NCBI GenBank assembly: GCA_002284895.1
Contig: CP015605.1
Span: forward strand, 1,302,001-1,366,000
DNA: 64,000 nt
From: Actinobacteria bacterium IMCC19121
GTDB lineage: Bacteria; Actinomycetota; Actinomycetes; Nanopelagicales; Nanopelagicaceae
Direction: 5' to 3'
Below, in pieces: positions 12,201 through 22,514 of this stretch (positions within the stretch are counted from its first letter, which is position 1; the number at the start of each line of letters is the position of its first letter). Position numbers and translations under genes: made by a program. The notes beneath the pieces were generated by a model that was not told where the DNA came from, did not search any database, and was given only the letters and a program-made list of their open reading frames with translations.

Positions 12201-13693
12201 TTGCTACCTGCTAACGCTGGAATTGTTGAGAGCAATGGTGCGCCCCACTTTGAATGCAGAGCTGCTTCAAGGGCTGCGCCTACTGAATACATGCGCTCAT
12301 CTTTCATCACTGGTGACATGATTTGGAAACCAACTGGTAAACCATCTTCTTCTGCAATACCTGATGGCAATGACATTCCGCCAATACCAGCCATGTTTAC
12401 AGGAATCGTTGCAATGTCATTGAGATACATAGCTAGTGGGTCATTAGCCTTTTCACCGATTTTAAATGCAGTTGTTGGACATGTTGGTGAAACCAAGACA
12501 TCGGCCTTCTCAAATGCTTTATTAAAGTCTTGAGTAATAAGCGTGCGAACTTTCTGCGCACTGCCGTAATAAGCATCGTAGTAACCGGAAGAAAGTGCGT
12601 ATGTTCCAAGAATAATGCGGCGCTTTACTTCACGACCAAAACCAACTTCACGAGTTAAATTCATAACTGATTCTGCAGATGCTCCATCGTTATCACCCAC
12701 ACGAAGGCCATAACGCATGGCATCAAAGCGGGCAAGGTTAGATGAGCATTCAGATGGAGCAATTAAATAGTACGCAGCAAGGGCATATTCAAAGTTTGGT
12801 GCTGATACTTCAACAATTTCAGCCCCAGCTGCAGCAAGTAATTCAAGAGATTCCTCAAAGCGCGCACGCACACCCTTTTGGTAGCCATCGCCATTGAGTT
12901 CCTTAACTACACCAATTTTCATTCCCTTAACATTTCCTGACTTAGCAGCGGCAACAACTGCAGGAACAGGAGCATTAATAGATGTTGAATCTTTTGGATC
13001 ATGTCCGGCAATAGCTTCATGCAAAAGTGCAGCATCTAGAACCGTACGAGCACATGGACCTGCTTGATCAAGGGAAGAAGAGAAGGCCACAAGGCCGTAT
13101 CGAGAAACGCCGCCATACGTTGGTTTTACTCCAACAGTTCCAGTAACTGCAGCAGGTTGGCGAATAGATCCACCGGTATCAGTTCCAATTGCAAGTGGTG
13201 CTTCAAATGCGGCCAATGCTGCAGCTGATCCGCCACCTGAACCACCAGGGATACGAGTTAAATCCCAAGGATTGTGGGTTGGACCGTAAGCTGAGTTTTC
13301 TGTGGATGAGCCCATTGCGAATTCATCCATATTTGTTTTGCCCAAAATAATAATGTCATTTTTCTTCAAATTTGTAACAACTGTTGAGTCATACGGTGGG
13401 CGCCAGCCTTCAAGAATCTTGGAGCCGCACGTTGTTGGAATTCCTTTTTGTGTCATCACATCTTTAAGAGCAAGTGGAACTCCAGCTAAAGGTGAGAGTT
13501 TCTCTCCACTTTTGCGCTTAGCATCAACGGCTGCAGCTTGAGCAAGCGCGCCTTGCGTATCGACGTGTAAAAAAGCATGAACATCTTTATCAACTGCAGA
13601 GATCTGATCTAGGTGGGCTTGAGTTAGTCCAACTGAAGTAATTTCTCCACTAGCTAACTTGCTAGCCATTTCTGAGGCTGAGTTGCGAATCAT
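12197..13693 (-). CDS. gatA: Asp-tRNA(Asn)/Glu-tRNA(Gln) amidotransferase subunit A
   Basis: GatA is the glutaminase of the complex and releases ammonia for the tRNA-bound substrate. The amidase signature is clear: catalytic lysine in GVPLALKDV, then the glycine/serine-rich [13 protein letters not shown] and the nucleophile region [13 protein letters not shown] with its Ser-cisSer-Lys triad partners. At 498 aa the length is normal. Both ends overlap neighbours by 4 nt, indicating coupled translation with gatC and gatB. Confidence 0.96.
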   Translation of the reverse strand: MIRNSASEMASKLASGEITSVGLTQAHLDQISAVDKDVHAFLHVDTQGALAQAAAVDAKRKSGEKLSPLAGVPLALKDVMTQKGIPTTCGSKILEGWRPPYDSTVVTNLKKNDIIILGKTNMDEFAMGSSTENSAYGPTHNPWDLTRIPGGSGGGSAAALAAFEAPLAIGTDTGGSIRQPAAVTGTVGVKPTYGGVSRYGLVAFSSSLDQAGPCARTVLDAALLHEAIAGHDPKDSTSINAPVPAVVAAAKSGNVKGMKIGVVKELNGDGYQKGVRARFEESLELLAAAGAEIVEVSAPNFEYALAAYYLIAPSECSSNLARFDAMRYGLRVGDNDGASAESVMNLTREVGFGREVKRRIILGTYALSSGYYDAYYGSAQKVRTLITQDFNKAFEKADVLVSPTCPTTAFKIGEKANDPLAMYLNDIATIPVNMAGIGGMSLPSGIAEEDGLPVGFQIMSPVMKDERMYSVGAALEAALHSKWGAPLLSTIPALAGSK

Positions 13694-13986
13694 TCTTCAC
13701 CCAAAATCTGTGGAACGCGAAAGCGCTGTTCCTCTTGAGCAGGTGCACCAGATAATGCATCAGCGGGTGAAAGTGATGGAATCACTACGTCGGGACGAAA
13801 AACGTTACGAAGTGGCAAAGGGTGCGAGGTTGCAGCGACATCAGCACCTGCAACTTCTTGAACACGGGCAACTGCATCCAAGATGACAGTAAATTCATTA
13901 GAAAGAGAAACTAACTCTTCATCGCTCATTTCAATTCGAGCAAGACCGGCAAGCTTTGCTACATCATCGCGGGAAAGGCTGGTCAT
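13690..13986 (-). CDS. gatC: Asp-tRNA(Asn)/Glu-tRNA(Gln) amidotransferase subunit C
   Basis: GatC is the small scaffold that holds GatA and GatB together. The 98-aa protein starts with the typical [20 protein letters not shown] and ends with the proline-containing RVPQILGEE that wraps GatA. It is the first gene of gatCAB. A TAGACT hexamer lies 6 nt before the ATG, so the operon probably has a leaderless mRNA. Confidence 0.94.
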   Translation of the reverse strand: MTSLSRDDVAKLAGLARIEMSDEELVSLSNEFTVILDAVARVQEVAGADVAATSHPLPLRNVFRPDVVIPSLSPADALSGAPAQEEQRFRVPQILGEE

Positions 13987-13992
13987 GGGGTG

Positions 13993-13998
13993 AGTCTA
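13993..13998 (-). promoter_or_regulatory. -10 hexamer of leaderless gatCAB promoter
   Basis: TAGACT on the minus strand is followed after 6 nt by the gatC ATG. The same hexamer and spacing occur before ilvD. Confidence 0.5.
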
Positions 13999-14011
13999 AT
14001 TAATTTCGCGC

Positions 14012-15271
14012 TTAACTGCGAATCTGCCCATCTCCAGTAACAATCCACGTAGTTGTGGTCATTGCTTCAAGACCCATAGGCCCACGGGCATGGAGTTTTT
14101 GATTTGAAATTCCAATTTCTGCACCAAATCCCATTTGGCCACCATCTGTAAATCGGGTGGATGTATTGACCATGACGGCGGCGCAATCACTGAGTGCAAT
14201 AAATCTCTGAGCATTAGCTTTATTTTCAGTCAAAATCGCTTCGGTGTGCTTGGTTCCGTACTTAGCAATGTGAGCGCTGGCTTCATCAACAGAATCAACG
14301 ATAGCTACGTTCATTTCTAGAGTTCCATACTCCGTGCAGAAATTTTCTTCATTAGCCAAAGTAATTGGAATAGATCCAGCCAATTCAAGTGTGCGTGCAT
14401 CTCCATGAAGAACTACACCTGCATCATGAAGTGCTTTTAAAGCAATTGGCGCAAAATCTTTGGCAATAGATTCATGTAATAACAATGTCTCTGCAGCATT
14501 ACACACACTTGGACGTTGCGTCTTTGAGTTAATAATAATTGGCACTGCTTTAGAAAGATCGGCAAATTCATCGACATAAACGTGACAAACGCCAGCACCT
14601 GTTTCAATTGTTGGCACCCTCGACTCATCAACAACGGCACGAATAAGTGATGCACTTCCACGTGGAATGACTAGGTCAACCTTGCCACGGGCGTTGAGTA
14701 AAGCTGTAACAGTCTCACGATCTCCAGAAGGAACTAGTTGCACAACTTCTGGTGAAATCTTCGTCGTCTTAAGTGCATCTCGAATGACAGTCACTAAAAT
14801 CTGATTACTAGAAGCCGCGCTGGAAGAACCGCGCAATAGTGCTGCGTTACCAGACATCAACAAGATTGCAGCCGCATCAATAGTGACATTTGGTCGAGCT
14901 TCATACACCATTCCAATAACTCCGAATGGAACAGTGATTTGTTGTAGATCGATTCCATTAGGCAAAGTTGAGTGGCGCAGGGTGATTCCAAGTGGATCAG
15001 GCAACTTGCTTACTTCTCGCGCGCTTTTTGCGATTCCTTCTATTCTGGCAGGTGTTAACAAAAGCCGATCCAGTAATGAATCATTAATTTTTGCTGCTCT
15101 GGCGCGCACCATATCTTCTTCGTTGGCTGCAAGAATTTCAGCAGTTCGAGCAAGGACAGCGTCAGCAATTGCATTAAGGGCTGCACTTCGCTCGGCTCCA
15201 GTTGCAGCGCTCAACGTACGCGCAGCAAGGCGTGCGGTATCTGCCATCTCATTGATCATTTGTTGACTCAT
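14012..15271 (-). CDS. proA: Gamma-glutamyl phosphate reductase
   Basis: It reduces glutamyl 5-phosphate to glutamate semialdehyde with NADPH in proline synthesis. The 419-aa protein belongs to the aldehyde dehydrogenase superfamily. The catalytic cysteine is in QRPSVCNAAETLLLH, and the family motif GTLEMNVAIVDSVDEAS is visible. The start directly follows the proB stop, and both enzymes are commonly encoded together because the intermediate is unstable. Confidence 0.96.
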   Translation of the reverse strand: MSQQMINEMADTARLAARTLSAATGAERSAALNAIADAVLARTAEILAANEEDMVRARAAKINDSLLDRLLLTPARIEGIAKSAREVSKLPDPLGITLRHSTLPNGIDLQQITVPFGVIGMVYEARPNVTIDAAAILLMSGNAALLRGSSSAASSNQILVTVIRDALKTTKISPEVVQLVPSGDRETVTALLNARGKVDLVIPRGSASLIRAVVDESRVPTIETGAGVCHVYVDEFADLSKAVPIIINSKTQRPSVCNAAETLLLHESIAKDFAPIALKALHDAGVVLHGDARTLELAGSIPITLANEENFCTEYGTLEMNVAIVDSVDEASAHIAKYGTKHTEAILTENKANAQRFIALSDCAAVMVNTSTRFTDGGQMGFGAEIGISNQKLHARGPMGLEAMTTTTWIVTGDGQIRS

Positions 15272-16387
15272 TTAAATTAACACCAAATCATCTCTATGGA
15301 CCAGCTCCCGCTCATACTCAGCACCCATTTCTGCAGCTAGTTCTTTTGTAGAACGACCCAGCATCTTTGGTAGATCCTCTGAATCAAAGGCAACTAAACC
15401 ACGAGCAATTATGACACCGTCAGGTCCCACTAATTCAATGGCATCTCCAGCAATAAACTCACCCTCTACCGCAGTGACTCCTGCTGGAAGTAATGAAACC
15501 CCACGTTCCAAAATTGCTTTTACTGCCCCAGCATCCAGAATTAACTTACCGTGAGGCTTAGTTGCATGAGCCAACCATAAAAGTCGTGAAGTGGTCTTGC
15601 TTGCATGTGCATGAAAGTGAGTGCCGAATTCTTCTCCAGCTAAAGTTTTATCAGCATCTTCTAAAGAGGTTAGAAGCATTGGAATTCCAGCTGAGGTTGC
15701 GATTCGTGCAGCTTCAACTTTAGTAACCATTCCCCCGCTACCAACTCCTGAAGATCCAGCCCCACCAAGAGTTTGATTCTCAATATCTGCAACGTTTGCA
15801 ACTTCGTGAATGCGCTTAGCACCTGCTTGCGTTGGTGGAGCGTCATATAACGCATCAATATCAGAGACCAGAACTAATAAATCTGCACCAATCAAAAGGG
15901 CAACAAGTGCGGCTAATCGGTCATTATCACCAAATCGGATTTCGCCAGTTCCAACTGTGTCATTTTCATTAATGATTGGAACAACACCCAGCTGGAGTAG
16001 GCGGTAAAGAGTGCGTTGTGCATTTTGATAATGTGAACGGCGCACAACATCTTCAGTTGTGAGCAAAACCTGTGAGGCGGTAATTGAATGGCGATTAAAA
16101 CTTTGTGTGTATTGAGCAATGAGAAGACCTTGACCCACAGATGCTGCCGCTTGTTGGGTTGCTAAGTCCTTTGGACGTGTTGATAATCCCAATGGTGCAA
16201 GGCCAGCGGCAATAGCTCCTGAGGAAACAACGACTACTTCAGAGCCTCGCTCTTTACAGGCAGCAACAAGGTCAACAAGTTTATTAACTGCATGTGCATC
16301 TAGCGCAGAACCGGCTTTACCGGTGAGAGAGGACGAGCCAATCTTGATGACGATGCGCTTTGCAGAAGTAATCTGCGCTCGGCTCAC
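15272..16387 (-). CDS. proB: Glutamate 5-kinase
   Basis: It phosphorylates glutamate to glutamyl 5-phosphate, the proline-regulated first step. The kinase domain shows [29 protein letters not shown] and [20 protein letters not shown]. The C-terminal 100 residues form a PUA domain ([21 protein letters not shown]), so it is the full two-domain type at 371 aa. It overlaps obgE by 4 nt. Linkage obgE-proB-proA after the L21/L27 genes is common in Actinobacteria. Confidence 0.96.
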   Translation of the reverse strand: MSRAQITSAKRIVIKIGSSSLTGKAGSALDAHAVNKLVDLVAACKERGSEVVVVSSGAIAAGLAPLGLSTRPKDLATQQAAASVGQGLLIAQYTQSFNRHSITASQVLLTTEDVVRRSHYQNAQRTLYRLLQLGVVPIINENDTVGTGEIRFGDNDRLAALVALLIGADLLVLVSDIDALYDAPPTQAGAKRIHEVANVADIENQTLGGAGSSGVGSGGMVTKVEAARIATSAGIPMLLTSLEDADKTLAGEEFGTHFHAHASKTTSRLLWLAHATKPHGKLILDAGAVKAILERGVSLLPAGVTAVEGEFIAGDAIELVGPDGVIIARGLVAFDSEDLPKMLGRSTKELAAEMGAEYERELVHRDDLVLI

Positions 16388-17892
16388 TTGTCATCTCCAT
16401 CCTCTGATTCACTCACTTCAACTGCTGAAATCTTAGGCGTATGTGGGTCTTCAACGTTGTATTCCCACTGCTTTGCAATCTCGTCATCGCTAAGAACATC
16501 ATCAACACGCTCGGTCTGCTGCCATGTTGATTCAAGGCGTGAATCTTCGCCACGACGATGTAAGTGACCAGCTAACTGCTCTGCTCCAGCTTCAATTGTT
16601 GGCTCCCAATCAAATACAACTTGAGTCAGGCCATCACCAATACGAACTTCACTTCCAGCAACAGCACCCTTTTTAAAGAGATCTTTTTCAACACCTAATT
16701 GCGCTAAACGATCGGCCAAATAACCAATTGCTTCAGCATTTTTAAAGTTGGTTTGACGAACCCAGCGCTCAACCTTCTTGCCGCGAACATTAAATGAACC
16801 GTCAGCATTAGCTTTAACTTCAAAGCCAGAATCATCAACTGCAACTGGGCGCAAGATAATTCGTGTGCGAACTTCCGCCGCTGCGGCTGCAGCACGATCC
16901 TTTTGAATCTGGCGAGCCATCGCATAAGTCAGGTCTTGTAATCCTGCACGAGATGCAGCAGAGACTTGGTAAACCTCATAGCCTCGCTCGCGCAATTCAC
17001 CTTCAACCATATCTGCCATAGCTTTGCCATCAGGAATATCAGTTTTGTTCAACGCAATGATTCTTACTCGATCTTCTAAACCACCATAAATAGCTAACTC
17101 ATTTTCAATGATTTCAAGATCTTGCACTGGATTGCGATCTGTTTCTAAAGTTCCACAGTCCAATACGTGCACGAGTGCAACACAGCGCTCAACATGGCGC
17201 AAGAACTCAAGGCCCAAGCCCTTTCCTTGGCTAGCACCTGGAATCAATCCTGGAACATCAGCAACGGTGAAACGAGTTTCCCCTGCTTGGACAACACCTA
17301 GATTTGGCGCAAGAGTTGTGAATGGATAGTCAGCAATCTTTGGGCGTGCTGCAGAAATAGCTGCAATAAGAGATGACTTTCCAGCACTTGGATAACCAAC
17401 AAGTGCGATGTCTGCCACTGATTTAAGTTCAAGGAAAAGTGTGCGCTCTTCACCTGGTTCGCCCAGTAATGCAAAACCTGGTGCACGACGCTTTGATGAT
17501 GCCAAAGCCATATTTCCAAGGCCACCAAAACCACCTTGGGCTGCAACAAAAGTTGTGCCAGTTCCAACAAGGTCAGCAATTTGTTCTCCGGCAGCATCAA
17601 AAATAACTGTTCCGTTTGGAACTCCCAGGATTAAATCTTCACCCTGATGTCCATCTTTGCGATCGCCATAACCTTGATGACCTGATGTTGCTTTGCGGTG
17701 TGGTGAATGATGGAAATCAAGCAAGGTTGTAACACTTGGATCAACAACGAGAATTACATCGCCGCCGCGTCCACCGTTACCACCATCTGGTCCACCCAGT
17801 GGCTTAAATTTTTCGCGCTTAACTGAAACACAACCATCTCCACCTTTTCCGGCAGAGGCATAGAGAGTCACACGATCAACGAATGTTGTCAT
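16384..17892 (-). CDS. obgE: GTPase Obg/CgtA
   Basis: Obg is an essential GTPase that acts in late 50S assembly and stress control. The glycine-rich Obg fold is at residues 1-158 ([28 protein letters not shown]), followed by the G domain ([19 protein letters not shown]) and the C-terminal OCT domain, plus an acidic tail. At 502 aa it is the longer actinobacterial version. GGGAG lies 8 nt before the ATG. A strong terminator separates it from rpmA, so it must use its own promoter or read-through. Confidence 0.96.
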   Translation of the reverse strand: MTTFVDRVTLYASAGKGGDGCVSVKREKFKPLGGPDGGNGGRGGDVILVVDPSVTTLLDFHHSPHRKATSGHQGYGDRKDGHQGEDLILGVPNGTVIFDAAGEQIADLVGTGTTFVAAQGGFGGLGNMALASSKRRAPGFALLGEPGEERTLFLELKSVADIALVGYPSAGKSSLIAAISAARPKIADYPFTTLAPNLGVVQAGETRFTVADVPGLIPGASQGKGLGLEFLRHVERCVALVHVLDCGTLETDRNPVQDLEIIENELAIYGGLEDRVRIIALNKTDIPDGKAMADMVEGELRERGYEVYQVSAASRAGLQDLTYAMARQIQKDRAAAAAAEVRTRIILRPVAVDDSGFEVKANADGSFNVRGKKVERWVRQTNFKNAEAIGYLADRLAQLGVEKDLFKKGAVAGSEVRIGDGLTQVVFDWEPTIEAGAEQLAGHLHRRGEDSRLESTWQQTERVDDVLSDDEIAKQWEYNVEDPHTPKISAVEVSESEDGDDK

Positions 17893-17920
17893 GTCATGAA
17901 CTCCCTTCAGTACAGAAAAT

Positions 17921-17950
17921 AAAAAAGCGAGCCGTGTGATTACGGCTCGC
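17921..17950 (-). terminator. Intrinsic terminator after rplU-rpmA
   Basis: On the minus strand a perfect 9-bp GC-rich stem (GCGAGCCGT/ACGGCTCGC) with a 6-nt loop is followed by TTTTTTATTTT. It lies between rpmA and obgE and would end the ribosomal protein transcript. Confidence 0.93.
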
Positions 17951-17968
17951 CCTTTATAGAGAAACCTT

Positions 17969-18229
17969 TTATAGAGCTACCGGAACCACAACATTCACTA
18001 CACGGCGTCCGCGAGCGCGACCGTACTCGACTGCACCAGCTGCTAATGCAAACAGTGTGTCGTCTTTACCGCGTCCAACGTTCTTACCTGGGTGAAAATG
18101 TGTTCCGCGCTGGCGAACTAGAATTTCGCCTGCATTAACTTCTTGTCCGCCAAAGCGCTTGATACCGAGGTACTGCGCATTTGAATCGCGGCCATTTCGT
18201 GTCGAGGAGACACCCTTCTTACTTGCCAT
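17969..18229 (-). CDS. rpmA: 50S ribosomal protein L27
   Basis: L27 reaches into the peptidyl transferase centre. The 86-aa protein starts [20 protein letters not shown] and contains [20 protein letters not shown], the standard L27 core. The N terminus lacks the cleaved extension known from Firmicutes. It is 11 nt after rplU and is followed by a terminator. Confidence 0.98.
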   Translation of the reverse strand: MASKKGVSSTRNGRDSNAQYLGIKRFGGQEVNAGEILVRQRGTHFHPGKNVGRGKDDTLFALAAGAVEYGRARGRRVVNVVVPVAL

Positions 18230-18240
18230 TTATTTATCCC

Positions 18241-18555
18241 TTACTTCGCGCCGTTGATGGCGGTAATTTTTACGAGAGTCTGCTTAGCGCGAAATCCCTG
18301 ACGACGACGGTGACCTGTCTTGTTCTTGTAACGCAAAATATCGATCTTTGGACCCTTAGTCTCTTCAAGAACTTCGCCTGTGACCTTAACGCCAGAGAGA
18401 AGCTTTGGATCTGAAGTAACAGATGCACCATCTACTAGGAGCACTGCAGGAAATGAAACAGTTGCGCCAACAGCAGCGTCGATACGATCGACAGTGACTG
18501 TGTCTCCAACTGCCACTTTCTCCTGATGGCCGCCAGCTTTAACGATTGCGTACAC
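18241..18555 (-). CDS. rplU: 50S ribosomal protein L21
   Basis: L21 binds 23S rRNA in the large subunit. I take the GTG at 18555 ([18 protein letters not shown]) as the start: it matches the family N terminus and has GGAG 6 nt upstream, whereas the longer frame adds eleven non-conserved residues. The protein is 104 aa, the usual size, with the C-terminal [15 protein letters not shown] motif. A consensus promoter lies 65 nt upstream. Confidence 0.95.
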   Translation of the reverse strand: MYAIVKAGGHQEKVAVGDTVTVDRIDAAVGATVSFPAVLLVDGASVTSDPKLLSGVKVTGEVLEETKGPKIDILRYKNKTGHRRRQGFRAKQTLVKITAINGAK

Positions 18556-18619
18556 GTGTAACTCCAGTTCATTTTTAGCCCATGGCAAGAACCAAAGGTT
18601 CCTTCGGGCAGAGGCTAAG

Positions 18620-18648
18620 GTTACGCAGCCTCTAGGCCAGGGTCAAAT
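18620..18648 (-). promoter_or_regulatory. Promoter of rplU-rpmA
   Basis: On the minus strand TTGACC (18643-18648) and TAACCT (18620-18625) are separated by 17 nt, a good housekeeping promoter. The predicted 5' UTR of about 55 nt contains a small hairpin (AGGAACC/GGTTCTT, 3-nt loop) before the ribosome-binding site, which could allow regulation of L21 synthesis; that role is speculative. Confidence 0.75.
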
Positions 18649-18656
18649 TGCGATTT

Positions 18657-19598
18657 CTAGCCCTTTTGAGCGATTCGGGTCAATGCCTTTTCTAGGGCGT
18701 AAATGGGATCACTGGCTGCCCCTTTGACTTGGGCATCGGCCAGGGCGATAGCCCCAACGGCATCAGCTATTTGAGCAGGTGTCCAACGATTTAACTGTCT
18801 GCGGGCCTTATCTATTTGCCATGGAGCCATTCCTAATTGTCCAGCAAGTTCAAAAGATTTTACAGCGCGATTGGCACCTGAAACTTTGGCAAGTGAGCGA
18901 AGGGAAGAAGCAATAGCACTTGTAATCATGACTGGATCAGTACCAGTTTCTAGCGCGCTTCGAAGAGCAATTAGTGCTGCTGGCAAATTACCATCCAAGG
19001 TTGCATCGGCCACATCAAATCCTGTTGTTTCAACTCTGCCTTGATGGAAATTATCAATCATCACTTCATCAATAGTTCCAGAGGGTGCATCTGCTGCAAT
19101 CTGCCCTACTGCTGATTGAAGTTCACGCAGGTCATTTCCTAGCGCCCCAACTAAGGCAGTGATTGCACCTGGAGTTGCTTTGCGTTGTAAATCAAGAAAT
19201 AAATTGCGAACAAACTCTTCCTTCTCGGCTTCTTTTTTAATCGGCTCGCACGCAATTATCTCCGGCTTTAACTTCTTAATCGCATCTAAGAGAGCTTTGC
19301 CCTTAACGCCGCCTTTATGAACAAAAACGACTGTCATTGTTGGATCTGGAGAATCCAAATATCTTGTCACTTCATCTTTGGAATCTTCAGGCAAATCTTG
19401 TAAGTCCCGGATGATTAATCCGCGTCGCTCTGAAAAAAGTGATGGAGCAAGTGCATCGGCGATATCGCCAACTAACGCATCTGATGCAAAGAGAGTAGAA
19501 ATTTCGCATTTCTCATCTTTAAGTTGAGCGGTGAGTTTAGTAAGAGCTCTATCGGCAAGAGCAGCCTCTGATCCCAGAATGAGGTAGAAGGAATTCAC
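18657..19598 (-). CDS. holA: DNA polymerase III delta subunit
   Basis: HolA is the clamp-loader subunit that opens the beta clamp. The protein (about 313 aa) has the N-terminal fold with FYLILGSEAALADRAL, the region ERRGLIIRDLQDLPED, and the C-terminal helical DNA polymerase III delta domain. I prefer the GTG at 19598 (VNSFYLILGS), 7 nt after the comEC stop, to the ORF start 93 nt upstream inside comEC, because the conserved domain starts there. comEC-holA linkage is standard in Actinobacteria. Confidence 0.9.
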   Translation of the reverse strand: MNSFYLILGSEAALADRALTKLTAQLKDEKCEISTLFASDALVGDIADALAPSLFSERRGLIIRDLQDLPEDSKDEVTRYLDSPDPTMTVVFVHKGGVKGKALLDAIKKLKPEIIACEPIKKEAEKEEFVRNLFLDLQRKATPGAITALVGALGNDLRELQSAVGQIAADAPSGTIDEVMIDNFHQGRVETTGFDVADATLDGNLPAALIALRSALETGTDPVMITSAIASSLRSLAKVSGANRAVKSFELAGQLGMAPWQIDKARRQLNRWTPAQIADAVGAIALADAQVKGAASDPIYALEKALTRIAQKG

Positions 19599-19605
19599 TG
19601 TGTTT

Positions 19606-21798
19606 CTACCCCCATCTAATGAGATTAAATCGCCCTTTGGCTTTTCGTATCGTGAATTGATGATTTCGCACTTGAACTGCAATCGCACCATCTATATCTG
19701 TACGTAAAACCTCTGAACCGAGTCTAGCCAGCGCATCCAGGGTTTGCACCGCTGGATGTCCATAAGTATTGCCTACCCCCACCGAGATTATTGAAATTCG
19801 TGGATGTAATGCGGCCATGAAAGCTAGATCCTGGTATCTGGAACCGTGATGGCAGACCTTATATATGTCAACGGGCGCAACATCCTTAATCAGGATTTGC
19901 TGGACTGGTGGCTCTAGATCCCCACCAGCAAAGATTGACAATGAATCACTAGTAATCAATGTGGCAATACTGGAGTTGTTTATCTGTGAACCTTCTCCAG
20001 GCATTTCTTCAAAACTAGTCGCACTTAAAGTGGGCCAAAGAACTTTTATTGTTAACTTCCCAACTCTTGAACTCATTCCGCGTACTGCCTTAATTATCTC
20101 AACACCTTCTAAGGCGCTATGAGCCATTGCACTTTCAACAAGTGGTGCTGAGTTAACGCTGACCCAGACTTGTCCAACTACACGATTCTCTATTGCCCCT
20201 GGTAATCCTGCAACGTGATCTGCATGAAAGTGCGAAAGAATGAGAAGTGGAATCTGCTGTATTCCTAAAGCTTTCAAACAGCGATCCTCAGCAACTGCAT
20301 CGGGTCCAACATCTATAACTATCCCCTGATGGTTACCCAAATTAATCACCATCGAATCTCCCTGGCCAATATCGCAGTTGGCAATCTCCCAATCTCCCCC
20401 TGGCCATCGCTGCAACCACGTAATTGAGATAAGAACAATCAAAGTGAAGATTGTGATGTATTTAAACCATTTCTTAAACAACCAAGCCAGCAGAGTGAAG
20501 GTGGCAACAATAAGAAAGCCAATTTTGCCTGTGCGCAAAGTTAACACTGGAAAGTTCGATGCCCAATGCGCAATAAGTGCAATTGCACCCGCAGGAATCC
20601 TAATAAACCAAATCAATACTGAGGATATGAAAGGAAGGAATGGCGAAAATAGGGCGGCGATAAAGCCCACAATCGTGATGGGAGCAACAAAAGGGGCGGC
20701 AAACAAATTAGCAATCACACTCATTGGAGCTAAATAGCCTGAGAGCGCGACGATTATGGGTGAACAGAAAACTATTGCTGCAATCGGAGGCGCTAAAGCT
20801 TGAGCCAATTTTTCTGGCACATGAGACGAGAGTTTTTCAACAAGTACAGGTGCAAAGAGAAGAAGTCCACCAGTAGCAAGGACAGAGAGTGCAAAGCCAG
20901 CATCACGGGCTTGCCATGGATCAACTATGACAACTGCAGCCATTGCAAACCCTAGGGCGGGTAGTGAATCTCGGCCGCGGTGAGTGCCTTGGGCAATGAG
21001 TAAAACTGCAGCCATTGCAGCAGCGCGTAGTACAGATGGCGATGGTCGCACCAGTGCAATAAATGCAATGAGGGAAATAGCTGTTGCCGTAAGACGAAAT
21101 TTCATTCTTGTGAAAAGAAACTGCATCATCCATAAGACGAAAGCTGAAACAAGTGCAAAATTGGCACCACTGACTGCGACTAAGTGCGTTAAGCCAGATC
21201 GTTTCATAGAATTTTTAAATTCTGCACTCTGTTTAGACGTATCCCCCAAAACCATCCCAGGTATAAGTGCTCCAGCATTTCCATCACCAGATAGTGAACG
21301 AAGGCCTAGCCGGATGGCACCTAACGCACTTGCCCAATGTGAAGCTTTGGTTTGGATTTCAATCCCATCCTTAATTACGACCAGCGCAGCAACTCGAGCT
21401 TCCTTGCTGGCAACTATCCGTCCTTGGGCGCTAAATCTTTGTCCGGGCAAGAGTTTGGTCACGTCTTGATTCGAAGTCATCACGCGTATTGGTACTCGTA
21501 GTTTGTAATGTATTGAACTGTTATTGACCAAGATTGCACGTGCAATAAATGAATAATTCCCAGTACTTGTTTTGCTTGCATCCGTCACAACTTCGGCAGT
21601 AACCGTTGCACTCTGCATAAAGAATCTAGTTATCTGGCTATGCGCCAAAGAAGCTTGTCGAATAGACATCACAGTTGATCCCAGAAGTAATGCAAAAATG
21701 ATTACGCTAAATCGCGCTTTACGACTGATAAGAGAAACTGCTCCCACAGCAAGGGCAGCAATTGAGATTCGCCAAGGCGCAGTTGCACTTTGAAACAA
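19606..21798 (-). CDS. comEC: ComEC/Rec2 DNA uptake channel
   Basis: ComEC carries single-stranded DNA across the cytoplasmic membrane during transformation. The order is two N-terminal membrane segments and an OB-like DUF4131 region, a central competence domain with many membrane helices (GDTSKQSAEFKNSMKRSGL; LVAVSGANFALVSAFV), and a C-terminal metallo-beta-lactamase domain with LSHFHADHVAG and KVCHHGSRYQD. The first available start is TTG at 21798. The frame stays open upstream into comEA but I see no ATG, GTG or TTG there, so the N terminus is uncertain. It follows comEA by 47 nt. Confidence 0.9.
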   Translation of the reverse strand: MFQSATAPWRISIAALAVGAVSLISRKARFSVIIFALLLGSTVMSIRQASLAHSQITRFFMQSATVTAEVVTDASKTSTGNYSFIARAILVNNSSIHYKLRVPIRVMTSNQDVTKLLPGQRFSAQGRIVASKEARVAALVVIKDGIEIQTKASHWASALGAIRLGLRSLSGDGNAGALIPGMVLGDTSKQSAEFKNSMKRSGLTHLVAVSGANFALVSAFVLWMMQFLFTRMKFRLTATAISLIAFIALVRPSPSVLRAAAMAAVLLIAQGTHRGRDSLPALGFAMAAVVIVDPWQARDAGFALSVLATGGLLLFAPVLVEKLSSHVPEKLAQALAPPIAAIVFCSPIIVALSGYLAPMSVIANLFAAPFVAPITIVGFIAALFSPFLPFISSVLIWFIRIPAGAIALIAHWASNFPVLTLRTGKIGFLIVATFTLLAWLFKKWFKYITIFTLIVLISITWLQRWPGGDWEIANCDIGQGDSMVINLGNHQGIVIDVGPDAVAEDRCLKALGIQQIPLLILSHFHADHVAGLPGAIENRVVGQVWVSVNSAPLVESAMAHSALEGVEIIKAVRGMSSRVGKLTIKVLWPTLSATSFEEMPGEGSQINNSSIATLITSDSLSIFAGGDLEPPVQQILIKDVAPVDIYKVCHHGSRYQDLAFMAALHPRISIISVGVGNTYGHPAVQTLDALARLGSEVLRTDIDGAIAVQVRNHQFTIRKAKGRFNLIRWG

Positions 21799-21845
21799 TG
21801 CTCCAGACCAGATTGCAGCGCCTAAAGCAACAGCCCTGTAATCGG

Positions 21846-22454
21846 TTAGACGCGGATTTTGCTTTTGATTTGTGCGAATTTTGCCACACCTATTCCACTT
21901 ACCTTTTGTAAATCTTCAATTGTTATAAAGGGACCATGAGTTTTTCGGTATTCAACTATTCGCCGTGCAATCACTGGGCCTATCCCATCAAGTGAATCAA
22001 AATCACTCACTGTCGCGCGGTTAATACTTATTGGTCCACTTCTCTTTGGCGTGCTGACTCGCACGCCTTTGCTATTTGTGATGGCAGCATCCACATATAT
22101 TTGTTCACCATCTGCCAACACCCTCGCCAAATTTATTGTGCTCAGGTCGGCTCCAGCCGCTGATCCACCGGCAGCCTTAATTGCATCAATAACGCGTGAA
22201 CTTGCGGTGAGTGTGTAAACACCAGGGGTATTAACTGCGCCAGTTACATCTACAAATATCTGAGGTGCTTGCACTTGCTCCACAATTACTGGAGGCGCTA
22301 CTATTTCATCAGTATTTCCTCTAACGACAATAAATAGCGAGAGAACGATAATGACTGCTGAAATAGCTAACAGTGTTCGTTTTTGAATCGGTGTGAAATC
22401 AAGGTCAAACCACCATGTGGCCAACTTTTCAAATATCTGTGAGAAATATTCCAT
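21846..22454 (-). CDS. comEA: ComEA-family DNA-binding competence protein
   Basis: ComEA binds double-stranded DNA outside the membrane and hands it to ComEC. Visible parts are a membrane segment at about residues 27-44 (TLLAISAVIIVLSLFIVVRG), an SLBB domain (IFVDVTGAVNTPGVYTL, VIDAIKAAGG) and a C-terminal helix-hairpin-helix pair (SINRATVSDFDSLDGIGPV; LQKVSGIGVAKFAQI). The length of 202 aa is typical of Actinobacteria. No other competence or type IV pilus genes are in the window. Confidence 0.92.
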   Translation of the reverse strand: MEYFSQIFEKLATWWFDLDFTPIQKRTLLAISAVIIVLSLFIVVRGNTDEIVAPPVIVEQVQAPQIFVDVTGAVNTPGVYTLTASSRVIDAIKAAGGSAAGADLSTINLARVLADGEQIYVDAAITNSKGVRVSTPKRSGPISINRATVSDFDSLDGIGPVIARRIVEYRKTHGPFITIEDLQKVSGIGVAKFAQIKSKIRV

Positions 22455-22514
22455 GCCCCAATAGTTCAGGGCGATGACAAGTCTTGCTTACCTCAGGTTT
22501 AAGGGTGTGGATAT

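Noticed and set aside
18595-18619. L21 autoregulatory leader
   Set aside because: A small hairpin exists in the rplU 5' UTR, but it is weak and I cannot match it to a described L21 leader structure; mentioned only under the promoter.
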